The position numbers and the translations under genes are program-made. The notes beneath the pieces are model-generated. The model worked only from the letters and a program-made list of their open reading frames with translations, made no database searches and was not told the origin of the DNA. A stretch of 64,000 nucleotides of DNA, taken from assembly GCA_000181795.3 (NCBI GenBank), contig CM012953.1:4798395-4862394 (forward strand), read 5' to 3'. This document shows, one piece after another, positions 48,050-58,904 of this stretch; the first letter of the stretch is position 1, and each line of letters starts with the position of its first letter. Origin of the DNA: Trichinella spiralis (Eukaryota > Nematoda > Enoplea > Trichinellida > Trichinellidae).

Positions 48050-49141
48050 ATTCATTTATTTAAGATAATAATTAAATTCAATAATATAAAAATTTCATGA
48101 CACAAAACTATTTGCTTAAGTGATTGTGAAATGGCACCAACTGAACATCAGAACACGCAAATTCAAAAACGGCGCAAATTACAATTAATAAAAAATTGTT
48201 GTGGATAGTTAATAAAATAAAAAAATATTTTATGAAGTCAGTGTGGGCATATTTAAGTAACTTTCAAATCAGAAAAATCGGACATGCAATGCGCGTGATG
48301 ACTGGCTTCTTACCTTGCTGTCTTTTAGTAATGGTTATCACGTCAGAAATTAATAGTTGACGTTGAAATTAATAGTAATTAATAAAATGAAAATGAAATA
48401 TAACTATTTCTTAATTTTAAAATGTTAACTGTAGTTTACATTTACACTCTTATTAAACATGAAAATTAATTTATGATGCTTGTTGAAAGCAATGGTCAAA
48501 TTTTTCCTTTATTTAAATATTTAATTTTATTCACCTTGTTGACTTTTCACATGCAATTAAGGATTTGATACTTTTAGTGTAAAAGTTCTTTATTCCGTAA
48601 GAAAATATAAACTGTGCAGTAAATTAATTAATATAAACAGCGTATTTTCAAAAGCTGCAATTCCTGGAATTGAAGTAAAAATAGTCAACAGTGAAATTGC
48701 ATCATGGTTATCAGAAATTTCATATATAAATGAGCTAGAAAAAAGAGAAAGCAAGTCCTGAAGACAAGTCCTGAAAGGAGTCAGTCTTGAAGAAGAGTAT
48801 GCTTTAAAGATTCAAGGACAGCAGAGCAGTATAGAAATACAGCTCGCAGATATCTATGGAAAGACCGTTCTCCTTTGAACATTGTAATTCAGTGAATAAA
48901 TTGTTTCTATCAGTTTGTTTCATAGCCATTGCCACAACAGTCTAATGATGTGCGAAGTTGTCGCTGACTTGTCAACTACAGCTGGAATCAAAGTCCCAGT
49001 AAAAATGCAATTCTTTACAAAGACGAATAAAGCGCGAAGAAGTACAGCTGGTATCAGAACCTGATTGTCAATAATAGTGCAGTATTGTTTTCTGCCTGTT
49101 CTTCCGGTGTATTTTTTTTCCTACGCGATAGTTATAGGAGA
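48050..49141. other. Unassigned region before the LTR-like repeat
   Basis: The right half (48.7-49.1 kb) has higher GC and broken open frames, perhaps old retroelement internal sequence, but no domain was recognised. The left half is plain AT-rich DNA. Confidence 0.35.
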
Positions 49142-49540
49142 CGAATATAACGAGCCGCTCCCTCGGGCAGGCTCGTTCACTTCCTCCACCGCGCTATTGG
49201 CGCATTCGTCGCTAAACGGCGACGGTCGGTATTGACCGGCGGGTTCCCTTTCTTTCCGATTCGCGCTTTCCTGGTGGCATTATAACAATCAAACAACAGT
49301 CACTATAGTATAGTAAGTATAGTTTTATTGGCAACTGCGAGCGAGGACCGCCGACGAGGCGTTACAGAAAGCTTCTTCGACCCACACAACAACAACCACA
49401 CACATGCACCCATACGCACTACCGTACTCTTCCAGTCCAAATCTGCTTACGGTAGCTTTACCTTTCTTTCGCTTCGTTGTCTGGAGAAATAGTGTTGTTA
49501 GCTCGGTCCGCGTCCGCTACGCATTTATTATATCAGCAAT
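49142..49540 (+). repeat. Dispersed LTR-like repeat, copy 2
   Basis: Direct-orientation relative of 760-1148 and less decayed, with many CpG sites retained. Shared blocks include CGGGCAGGCTCGTTCACTTC, CGCGCTTTCCTG and TTAGCTCGGTCC. Probably a solo LTR; ends and target duplication were not resolved. Confidence 0.6.
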
Positions 49541-50000
49541 TTAGAATCATGAATAAGAAATCCTAAATCGATGTCTTACATGAAAAATATAAATGCATTA
49601 TTATTGATTCTTTTAACTATTTTGCAAATAAGTGTTTTCTTTGCAGTTTAGAAAATAACATCGTTGATAAAATGAACAATTTGAAACCTGATAATCATTA
49701 TACTGTATTACTGTGTGAATAAATGTCTATACAGAAATTAAACGTTTGCGCATGTGAAAAATAAATAACAAAACTTCGTACCTTTAATTTGCTTGTGGTG
49801 CTTCTTTGAATCCTCTTTCTGGCTGCTGTTTGTGTGACTTGATCTTACATCTGTTGCCTCGATTTACATGATAATACAGACCGAACTGACCAAAAGCTCA
49901 ACACATATTGTACAAAAAGAATAAGCAACTACGAACGAACAAAGTAATTAAACTCTTTAATCCAAAATCAAAACTGAAAGCATTAAAACTGTTATCGTCG
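49541..50000. other. Intergenic DNA downstream of the Rab gene
   Basis: AT-rich. No supported exon. Confidence 0.4.
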
Positions 50001-51426
50001 TCAACACCAAAGCCTTTCGCACATTGAAACATCTTCCATTTCGTGCAAACGTCTCTTGTTCTCATCTACGCATGCAGTCCAAAGATCGGGTGTATCCAAA
50101 ATCTACATGATAAATTAAACACTCAAGCGTTTAGTCAAACAATACAAATTGTACCATTAACTAGCATTTCTATCACAAAAATTAATATGCTTAAAAGTTT
50201 ACTTTACGAACAAGTTCTTCAAACGCCATTTGTACTCCTTTACTTGTCTTTGCACTGGTTTCCAAATAAAGCATCGAATTACTCCAAGCAAATTTTGCAG
50301 CTTCTTCTTCAGTAACTTCCCGCTCATTCTGAAAACTTAAAAATGTGAGAGACTGTGATTAATCGGAAAAATTATTTAAATAATCTTCAAACTTACCAAA
50401 TCCACTTTATTTCCAATAAGCATTTTTACAAAATTAGTCTTCGTGTTGCACAGCTTTGCATATTCGATCCACTGCTTAAGACTTTGAAAAGATTTCAGAC
50501 AGTTTACATCGTAAACTAAATTTAAACAACAAATAATTCGACTGAAATTTCAACTGGCAATTGAATAATTTTTTTCACATCATCTATAAATAGAAATAAA
50601 TAAATTCAAATAGTTAATGAAAGTTTTATCCTAATAATAATAATACTTTTGAACTGCACATTTAATGTATATTACTGTTACAAATGCAAAGTCAACAAGC
50701 TGAACAGTCGACAACGTTAATTAATTAATTTAATGAAACCCAACAATGAATCATCATACCAAAAACGATGCCATGACAATTTCGATAACACACATGCGTG
50801 GTACTTTTAAATCTTTCCAAACCAGCAGTGTCCTGATAAAGTAGCATTTCTCAAAGTTTTAGAAAATCCAATTCGTTTAGTTTTGATCATAAATTGGCAC
50901 ATACCCAAAGATGAAGTTTCACGTGCTTTCCGTTCACGAACATGGTTTTAAAGAGATAGTCTACGCCTAAATAAAAAAATGCAAATGTGAAATTGAAAAA
51001 TTGCTTAATGATAGTTTTACCAATTGTAGGTCGAACTGAGTCAAATCCATTTTCGGTAAATCGTTTTAAAATACTAAAAAATACCAAATATAAACCATCT
51101 GTTTCTCGATTTCATCTCCACGGATCAAATAAATTAATTCTCACAGAACATATAAAAACATTTAACTTCATTGAATAATAATTCTGACAGCTGTGATACA
51201 TGATCTTTTCAAAAGTAATAATTTCATAATATATAACAGAAATACTCCGAATTAACTTCAAACAAAGTCAGATCAAAATGCTACTTTACTGCAGTATATT
51301 AATTAATATTTTATGATAAAATAAGTAATCAATTAAAAAAATTAACTACCTCGTTTTACCGACAAAAGAGTCACCGGCAAATGATATTTTTAATTCAGCA
51401 AATATCGATGATTCATTCATCCTCAT
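50001..51426 (-). CDS. rab-18: Rab18-like small GTPase with Leu at the catalytic Gln position
   Basis: Seven exons on the minus strand, 51426-51350, 51073-51021, 50966-50905, 50832-50760, 50515-50397, 50328-50203 and 50102-50001, join in frame to 203 residues. G boxes in order: P-loop GDSFVGKT, switch I PTIGVDY, switch II DTAGLERF, NKVD and ETSAKT. The AFEELV..I...TPDLW stretch after G5 matches Rab18, which acts at lipid droplets, ER and Golgi. The usual DTAGQE Gln is Leu here (codon TTG at the joint-free centre of exon 4), the change that blocks GTP hydrolysis in Ras and Rab. The C terminus ends CERLWC, a single terminal Cys and not the usual CC, CXC or CAAX. The last exon could have an alternative end. 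Confidence 0.85.
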
Positions 51427-52004
51427 GCAACTAAAGTACTGTAATTAAAGTCCGGATCTAGAAAAAGTAACTTTCTTACTTCAAATTCACCTTCTCATAT
51501 AAAAGTGAAATTGAAAATTGACATGTCCATCCTAAAAGAAATGCACATTATTAAATATTCCATGAAATGTACCGATGATGACGATTAACAAAAAAAATCC
51601 AACTGAACACCAGCAATTCATGTTGGTGGCAGTTACTTTGTTTACAAATTTTCAGCAAAATTACATCATGTGTAGGTCATGAATTCCTTTTTTAAATGAT
51701 GATTTATTATATTTATGGTTATGTGCTGCTTTAAATTTTGTCATTATCATTAAACTTACCAACTGCACATGCATCTGGAGTTTTTAATAACTTGAGCAAA
51801 GTATGAAAGAAAAACTTATATAGACAAGTCAAATTTAGATGTATACATAATTACAGAATCAACAGTACAGTAAGTAAAATAATGATAATAAAGGTTTACA
51901 ATATTATCTTTGGTGTAAATAACAAACTTCTACAAATAAGCTTCCTAAATTAGCTAATTGCATTAAATGAATTCATTTTCTTAATATTCATTTTTAATTT
52001 TTAT
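51427..52004. other. Intergenic DNA
   Basis: Holds the Rab promoter side. No exon was recognised. Confidence 0.4.
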
Positions 52005-52516
52005 TCAACAAAAAAGTCCTGTTAAAGAAATCAAGCATTTGAACATCGCTTCGATGCTGCTGCGCATGTTTAGCATGCTGGTATGCTCATCTTTCTCTGA
52101 GATTTCTTCACGTATTTTGTCGCTTCGATGCTCACTACAAGATTCTCCGTCTGTCATCCTACACCTAATTGTGAATAATGTTAGGCAACTAAGTAACTAT
52201 TTTCCTAATGTGTCTAGGCTAAGCAAGGAACACAATAATTACAATCGCGGGACGTTACAGATAACATCAAATTTGAGAATAAGAATAAGAAATAAAAAAT
52301 GACACTAACCATAAATGGATATTTTTATTCAGTTCCTCATTTATCAATCCTCTTTTTCATTGCCATCTCTGGAAAGTGCCGAGCTCTAGCTTTAGTTCTA
52401 GCTGAATCTCAGTATTACCATATGTCGTACAGAATTGCTCCTATGCTTTGAATTACTACATAGAGAAAAGGCAACGAAAGCCTGGATTGCAGATAAAAAA
52501 CTAATCCATACTTCAT
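52005..52516 (-). CDS. Tentative small membrane protein, two exons
   Basis: Exons 52516-52419 and 52164-52005 join at phase 2 to an 85-residue frame: MKYGLVFYLQSRLSLPFLYV... with one hydrophobic segment, then a charged part (DKIREEISEKDEHTSM) and a hydrophobic end (CLISLTGLFC). No family was recognised. Immediately upstream (52693-52514), a different frame encodes another strong membrane segment (ITVASATTFISVLALLMLC) and ends in TGA overlapping this start, so the true gene may be larger, differently spliced or a frameshifted pseudogene. Confidence 0.3.
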
Positions 52517-52805
52517 GCTTGCCGACGAGAATAGTTAACAATGATTATATGGCGACAGAGCATGAGCAGGGCTAATACAGAGATGAAGGTGGTTGCGGAT
52601 GCAACTGTGATTGTAAAAACATTAACGTAAAACCTTTCGCATAGTTCAGCATTATGTTGTTGGGTAAAATGAATTGAAAATGCAGCAGATCCGCTGAAGC
52701 ACAGCAACGTTATTTGATTTCAAATGTTCAGTATTTCCGTACAATGAAATACATGTACTGAAACTTGAACATATTAGTCAACCCTAGAGTCGGTTTAGTA
52801 TAGAT

Positions 52806-53575
52806 CAGTGTTTTTTAAACAGGATTCCGCGAAACCCTGGTGTTCAGCGAGCGGTGTCCAGAGGTTCCGCGAAATATTGTCACAGGTGCAAATTGTCTGA
52901 GGATAAGTCCAGACACTTTGCACACTACAAACGATGACCACACGCGATCATAGTATCTGCCTATAATTTTCTCCACTGTAGGAAATTTGGGTGGAAACTA
53001 TTACTTCTCTAATTTACCTGAGTTCTGTCCATTTTTACTGTAGCTTTCAGTTTTTACTCATTTTGTCGTTATCTCTGTTTTTATCTCATTTAATCGAATA
53101 TTAATTATTTATTTTGTTTTCAACATACCGAATGTGGCAGTTTTTGCAAAGGACACGTCCAAGCAGTTCTGACTTGACTAGTGACGAGGAAATGCTGCCT
53201 TCTGATGCCTTACATGGCACCAATAATAAAAAGAACACAAAGAAGGTCCTTTTGTACAATGCAAGTTACTTGTAAGTGGGCTTTACTTGGACTGGTGATC
53301 CTTGTTGTCCTATTCTTCAAGACAAATCACAGTCAAGTAAACCTATTACAAATTGGTCTCGAAAACAACATCCAGTTGACCCATGTATTTTTTATATGAC
53401 ACATTGCTTTGCCTTTTAAACGTTACCAATAAACAATTAATTCTAGTAGCTATTATCTGCTATTCATTATGCATCTTATTGTAGTAGCCATTATTCATCG
53501 CAGTTCAACCACCTTATTGGAATATATCATGTATGCCTTAAGAGCTCCAAATTATTGAAAAAGAAAAAACCATTT
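52806..53575 (+). mobile_element. hAT-type element, larger relative of the 8.5 kb MITE
   Basis: Begins CAGTGTTTTTTAAACAGGATT. The outer part (GGTTCCGCGAAATATTGTC) and the right third (53405-53575, with AGCTATTATCTGC and TGTATGCCTTAAGA) match the element at 8482-8790 in reverse orientation. In between is a transposase N-terminal remnant. The right terminus is missing or too decayed to place. Confidence 0.75.
53132..53419 (+). pseudogene. hAT (ZBED-type) transposase N-terminal remnant
   Basis: A 96-codon frame from ATG at 53132 reads RPSSSDLTSDEEM, then KKVLLYNASYL, an in-frame stop, and VGFTWTGDPCCPI. The segment resembles the start of ZBED/SCAND3-type hAT transposases, where YLxxGFTxTGDP precedes the BED-like zinc finger. 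The nonsense codon and the absence of everything after it mark it as dead. Confidence 0.65.
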
Positions 53576-54146
53576 TCATTTAACTGATGTCCTGTTGCTA
53601 TACCTCTTCCATGCAGCTAGGACGGTACATGTTTACTAAACGTCACAATTAAACATTCTAAATTAACGACTAAAAACAGTTGCTAATATTGCATTTTAAA
53701 CATATATAACATGATAAAATTAATGCATTAAAATAACCGTGATGCACTCATTTTTTATTGAAACAAATTTTTAAGAAGAATAAAAGTTGAACAAATTAAA
53801 AGATCTAACATCAATTCATTAAACAAAATTACTTTTAAAGTTTATTTAGTATTATCAATAGCGTAAAATTTCGCTTATTTGCTTGCATGACGTGAAATTA
53901 TTCCAGCCTAAATGGTGAACTATATTTAATATTAATGTCTAATTTATTAATGACGTCAAATCATGTACAGTTTTAATTTTCTTTTCCATTTTTGTATACA
54001 AGGTTACTTATGAAAATTTAAAAATACATCTTTCTTAGTTTGAATTTTTTTCAATGTTATGAGAAATGCCGCTGTACAAATTTTAAAGTTTCAAACGAAC
54101 CAAAAAACAAATATTTTTAGATTTTATATAAATAAAAAATCATTTG
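53576..54146. other. AT-rich intergenic DNA
   Basis: Nothing recognised. Confidence 0.4.
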
Positions 54147-55077
54147 TTACACTACTGTAGAATTTTGTTCCGTTGCATGTTTCTTCTTTTCAGAAGACAC
54201 TTTTCGTAATGTTTCCTGAATTATCGTCATGCTAGGGCAGGAAAATTGATACTGAATTCCAAACTGTTGCAATTTCTTGTTTGCATTTTTAAGATGTTTC
54301 AAGAGACGAAATTGCATATTCTTCACATTGATTGGACTTTTAACACTATTCTGCTTTTGAACTGTTTTTTTGTTTGCGTAATGTCCTGAAGGCTTTCTAA
54401 ACCAATTTCGAAATGCTTCATTACGAACTTTCTCGAGTGGAAGAACTTCACCTACCAAGCACAATACAATTAAAGAAAAATACGAATTTAGAAAATAAAT
54501 TTACATCTTAAAATATGGTCAAACATGAGGTAATTATCCATGGTACTAGCAGCAATTTTTGCAACGTCACTGTTTGCAAATTCAATCATTGCGTAGCCTT
54601 TGCTTCTTCCAGTCTTAAAAGTATACGAAATGAAAATAATAACAAAAACAAAAAATAATATAAATTTCTGCAAACTAATTATAAACTGTCCTGATAAAAA
54701 TATCTATATTTAATTTCAGTCAATTACTAATAAAAAAAGACATACAGATATATTTATATTTATATATTAAAAAATGAGTTTATCCACACATATAATTTCA
54801 TAATTTCAGCATATTCGAAATATACTGTAATTGTTGAAATTCGTAAAAGCAAATGCACCCTCTATCCATCAAACGCACTGCATTAGGAAATAAATTAATT
54901 TCAAAAGATTCTTTACATGTTCTGAAAATAAAATAAAAATTTCAAAGAGAAAAAAGTTACTTTTTTCGAATGAAACAACTTTAGCCTGTTTAACTTTCCA
55001 AACTGCTCAAAATACTGCCAAAGTTCTGCTTCAAAAAATCCATATGGAAGATTTCGAATCAGTACCACACCGCGCAT
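54147..55077 (-). CDS. NIFK/Nop15-type nucleolar RRM protein
   Basis: Exons 55077-54961, 54613-54505 and 54451-54147 join in frame to 176 residues. An RRM spans almost the whole first half: RNP2 [14 protein letters not shown]1 [10 protein letters not shown], then [20 protein letters not shown]. The following [15 protein letters not shown] and the basic tail ([19 protein letters not shown]) match MKI67-FHA-interacting nucleolar phosphoprotein (NIFK), whose yeast relative Nop15 works in 60S ribosome assembly. An acceptor (TTCTTCCAG) lies two bases upstream of the chosen ATG, so an upstream exon or 5' UTR intron is likely; the true N terminus may be longer. Confidence 0.85.
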
Positions 55078-55770
55078 CACTGGAAGAAATCTAAACCATG
55101 TCACTTATTATTTAAATATGATAATGCAAGCAAATGAATGCACTTATAACAAATACTTTCAAATATTATGCGTAATAACAATTATTAGATGTAACGCAAC
55201 GAATGTAAATTGCAAGAATAAAACTAAAGGATTACACTAAATCGCGTTGATTACTCTATGTCAGTAAAGAAAACTAAATGTGAAAAAAGCTAACTTCTCA
55301 ATATATCACTTAAAATATCTCGCATTAAACATCGCATCGTGATAGTATTTTTGTTTGTACAAAACAACTAAAGATTTTCAGGCACAAAAAACTCTTTTTT
55401 TCTTTAAATAAAATGGCTTCTTTTAAAGATAAAATAACTCGTGTTTATTCATATTCAGTCCATTGTTATTTCAAATACAAGTTATCTATATTAATTGGAT
55501 ATAAAAATGTAATGCACGAAATTTTCCTGTTTCTGATGATCAGGTAATGGGGTTCTGTCGATTCCTTACAGTCAAATTCAAACTTTCTATCGTTGTAACA
55601 AGACAGGCCTTATCCAGTTGTCCTTCAGTGAGTTACTATCAGGTCGAATCATACTAATAACCTCGAAATCTCTATCTTTGACCACAATTGACCATATGAC
55701 CACACTTCATGCAACCATGAGGGAACAATTCAGAACACAGCTACTTTGCATACACAGAAAACATACCGCA
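55078..55770. other. Intergenic DNA
   Basis: Upstream side of the NIFK gene. The last 200 bp are richer in GC and may belong to the hAT-like fragment that follows. Confidence 0.35.
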
Positions 55771-55774
55771 CTAC

Positions 55775-55867
55775 TTTTTTTTTGGGGGGGGGGGGGAGGA
55801 GGAAACGGCAATAAGTGCACAACTTTTATTAACGTAACGCTGCGCTGACACGGGTTGAGAACCAGTG
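55775..55867. repeat. hAT-like terminal fragment with T9G13 run
   Basis: A T9 then G13 homopolymer (55775-55796) precedes an end that reads, on the minus strand from 55867, CACTGGTTCTCAACCCG, similar to the CAGTGGTTCTCAACC ends of many hAT elements. No transposase or partner end was found. Confidence 0.45.
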
Positions 55868-55917
55868 TTTTAAAGCAACGGCGCCGTAAATTATACCGAA
55901 AGGCAGTTGCAAATCCT

Positions 55918-55960
<43 letters not shown>

Positions 55961-55961
55961 G
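55918..55961. repeat. Trinucleotide microsatellite (TAA)n
   Basis: About fourteen perfect TAA units. Confidence 0.95.
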
Positions 55962-56439
55962 CTGAATAGTACAAAAAATAATGCGAATTATTTCTAACAA
56001 CAGGTTTTCTTAATTTGGGTATGAAATGATTTGCAAAGCTTTAGTCATTCACTGAACAAACACCAAGTCCCTTATTAGCATTTATTTGTGAACAATTAGC
56101 ATACGAAATTACAGATAATTCTAATTTGACAGAAAGATGCAGTCAAATTATTGCATATTTTATCTCAGCAGTATAACTTTGGCGTGAAATAATGTGGTCA
56201 AGTTTCAACACTGGGGGGTTTTTGTAGTTAACCAGTGTCATCGGACCACTGATAGTAGCTTTCCAGTCATGCTATTAAAACAGTATAAATTAAATACGAA
56301 TGTTTAATTGGGTTGGAAAGAAATTAATTTGTAAAATATAATTGCAGAATTAAAATTATTTTAAAACATTACACATAGTAGAATTCTAAAATATATACTC
56401 TAAAGTGTATTACTAATTATTTATGGGATAGTCTCTCTC
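55962..56439. other. Intergenic DNA left of the Mutator-like element
   Basis: AT-rich. Nothing recognised. Confidence 0.4.
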
Positions 56440-58255
56440 GGTATAATTTTTGTGATTGCGTTCCTATTGGTTGGCAAAACGCCTGTTTCTCATTGGATAG
56501 CTTCTGATTCCATAGCTATTGCGTAATTCCATTGGGCGTGTCACCTAAACTTTTCATTGATTGAAATTTTTCTTCTCTGATAAGCTACAATTCTTTTTTA
56601 TTTCATTGGCCCAAATTTTTGATTGCATAACAACATAGCATTTGACCTGGAATTTGACAGTGGAATTTTTTCATTGTTTACAGCTGTTTCTCCTTTTAAA
56701 TATTTACTTTTCCACTTTGTGCTTTTTGTGATTAGTATTTGGAATATTATTTAAAGAACATTTCTATGTTTTACTGTTATGCTAGCCATCTGAAGTTTAA
56801 TTTTTTGAAGTCAATTTTTCTAAATAAAATTTACTTTTCAATGCTCAACAACAACAATATCAGTAGTAAATAACAGAGAATAACGTGAATAATTAATAAC
56901 AGTGTCAATAAGAAACAATAAAAAATAAAGTGAATAATAAACAACAGCAAATAACAGATAATAACAACAATGATAATAAAATATTATACAAAAATTATTA
57001 TACAAAACCACCACTTGGAAGGCGGCATTAAATCGGCTCTGGAGTGAGGTATATCAAAGCTTCAAGAAACCGCTCGAAGGTACGCCTGCCGCTGGTGTAT
57101 TCACCCATATAGATCATAACCCGTCGTTGCTTTTCCGCTTACTTATTGTTTTTTTGTCTAATGGAACCAGCCACAGGATTTCTTGAGAGCAGCTGATTAA
57201 CTAGCGTTTCCATCACGCCTTGTTCTTCTTTAAGAAAATGCTGTTGAGCCGATTATGCCAGCCTCACTCTGCGTCAGCAGAAACGTTTTCCAAGATTTTG
57301 TTCTTGTAAATTCAGGTCCTAGAACAAGATCCTGATGATCTCTGGGAAGTCTGGGGAAACGTTTCGCCCGTTGGTTATACATGGCATTTCTGACTTCTCT
57401 AAAGAACGGAAATTGGGCAGATGTTGATGGTTCAGCAGAGACAGCTGCGGCTTCTTTATCATAGATTTGCGGGATGGTCTTCGCTTCTTCCGCACTCCGC
57501 TTTTTTAAAATGGCCCTTTTTTCCATTCTGTAGGCCGTGTGTTCATCCACTGAACAATCGTCACCATGGGGAGTCCGCTTGATCGCCGCTGTCACATCCA
57601 GGTTGGTGGTTACTCCACCTTTGCCCCCCTTTTTTATACTGTACCAAAACAGAACGAATTCTTAATAACAAAGTACATATTTAATATTTTCAAAGCACAT
57701 ACCTCGGAACATCCCCAATTTTCACCCGTTTTCCAGTATATGCCTGTATAGCAATTTGTATGCCCTGCCTTCATACACAAGGGACGTACCACCACGACGA
57801 TTTGTTGCAAGACGTAACTTAACTCAGCCATCACGAATTAGCCTGCTGTTGGCTGTTCTTTACTGTTGTTGTTGCTGCTGTCGGGTAGTGAAAAATAAAA
57901 ATCACTATCTAACTTATTTTTTGTATTGTTTTTTCTGAATTATTACTATCGCATTTGATATAACGTCACTTTGGCACAATAAAATATAGAATAATGATAA
58001 AAATTATTTTCAGGAATGCTGATCATAAAGAAGTATAAACTTCACCACAAATAATATATTTAAATAAACAAAATTTCAATGAATGACGAAACTTCAAACA
58101 GACACAATAAAGTTTTGGAATTATATTTCCATTTTTTATGTTACGGATATTTGCTAAATGGGATATTTGAACCAATGAAATGAAAAAATATTACAGCTAA
58201 TCACAACGGAAAAATTTCAATTAATGAGCAATTAGACAAGGAAAACCAATACGAC
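56440..58255 (-). mobile_element. Mutator-like (MULE) element with long inverted repeats
   Basis: The right TIR (57865-58255) matches the copy at 14652-15055. The left TIR (about 56440-56640) matches in reverse complement around CCAATGAAAT(A/G)AAAAA and AAATTTCAAT(C/T)AATGA. Both carry several CCAAT motifs. A FLYWCH/MULE transposase remnant lies between, reading away from the right TIR. The element is clearly shortened. Confidence 0.7.
57230..57830 (-). pseudogene. FLYWCH-MULE transposase N-terminal remnant
   Basis: From 57830 leftwards the minus strand reads RLATNRRGGTSLVYEGRAY, the start of a FLYWCH zinc finger, then in another frame GENWGC for the YWxC part. A third block from 57620 reads VTTNLDVTAAIKRTPHGDD, followed by KRSAEEAKTIPQIYDKEAA and FREVRNAMYNQRAKRFPRLP. 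This order (FLYWCH finger, then the MYNxRAKxFPxLP linker ahead of a MULE catalytic domain) is typical of nematode and arthropod FLYWCH-MULE proteins. The catalytic domain is absent and frames are broken. Confidence 0.7.
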
Positions 58256-58904
58256 GTAATTTAAATCATGATTTTTTTAAATAACATTCCATGTTAAACA
58301 ATAGCAACGTAGATACAGATTGTAGAATAAAGCTGAGGCTATGTACTAATGATAAGAATGAGAATTGCACCTGAGTTACTTTATATACCGTAATTGTCAT
58401 GCTTTGTTTTTTAGTTTCTCCTTTTATACTTTTATTTCTCAAGTTTTTAAACGTTTTATTTTTTAAGTTTAGTAATTCACTTTTATTTTCTAATATATAC
58501 TTTTTTATTTTTCTTCAAGTGAACATTAGAATTTTGTAGAAATTCCAACTGTGAACGTGTTATCGTTATCGTTTTAAAATATGTTTTTTCGAAAGAAAAG
58601 GAAAAATATTTGGGTAGTGGATTTGCCACCTGATAATTGTTTTCTGTATTGTTCTATTAATTTTTATATGTATGATATAATTTGTATGTATATATGCGCT
58701 GTTGTTATAAGTTGAAATACATAAGCAGCTTTTTATCTCTTTTAAAATACGTGTTTTGGTTTTTTTATTTATACGTCAGTTTCCATATTAAATTTGAGGA
58801 GCAGAAATGAGTTACACTATTAAAAGTATTTTAAAGTTTTACAGGATAAATATTATTAATTTATAGGGAAAATATAGAATTATTTTATCGTTTGTGCTTT
58901 CAAA
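58256..58904. other. Intergenic DNA upstream of RPC1
   Basis: AT-rich. Should contain the RPC1 promoter; no distinct element was isolated. Confidence 0.4.

Noticed and set aside
54961-55104. Upstream Met at 55104 as the NIFK start
   Set aside because: It lies across a good acceptor (TTCTTCCAG), so that stretch is more likely intron; the Met at 55077 or an upstream exon is preferred.
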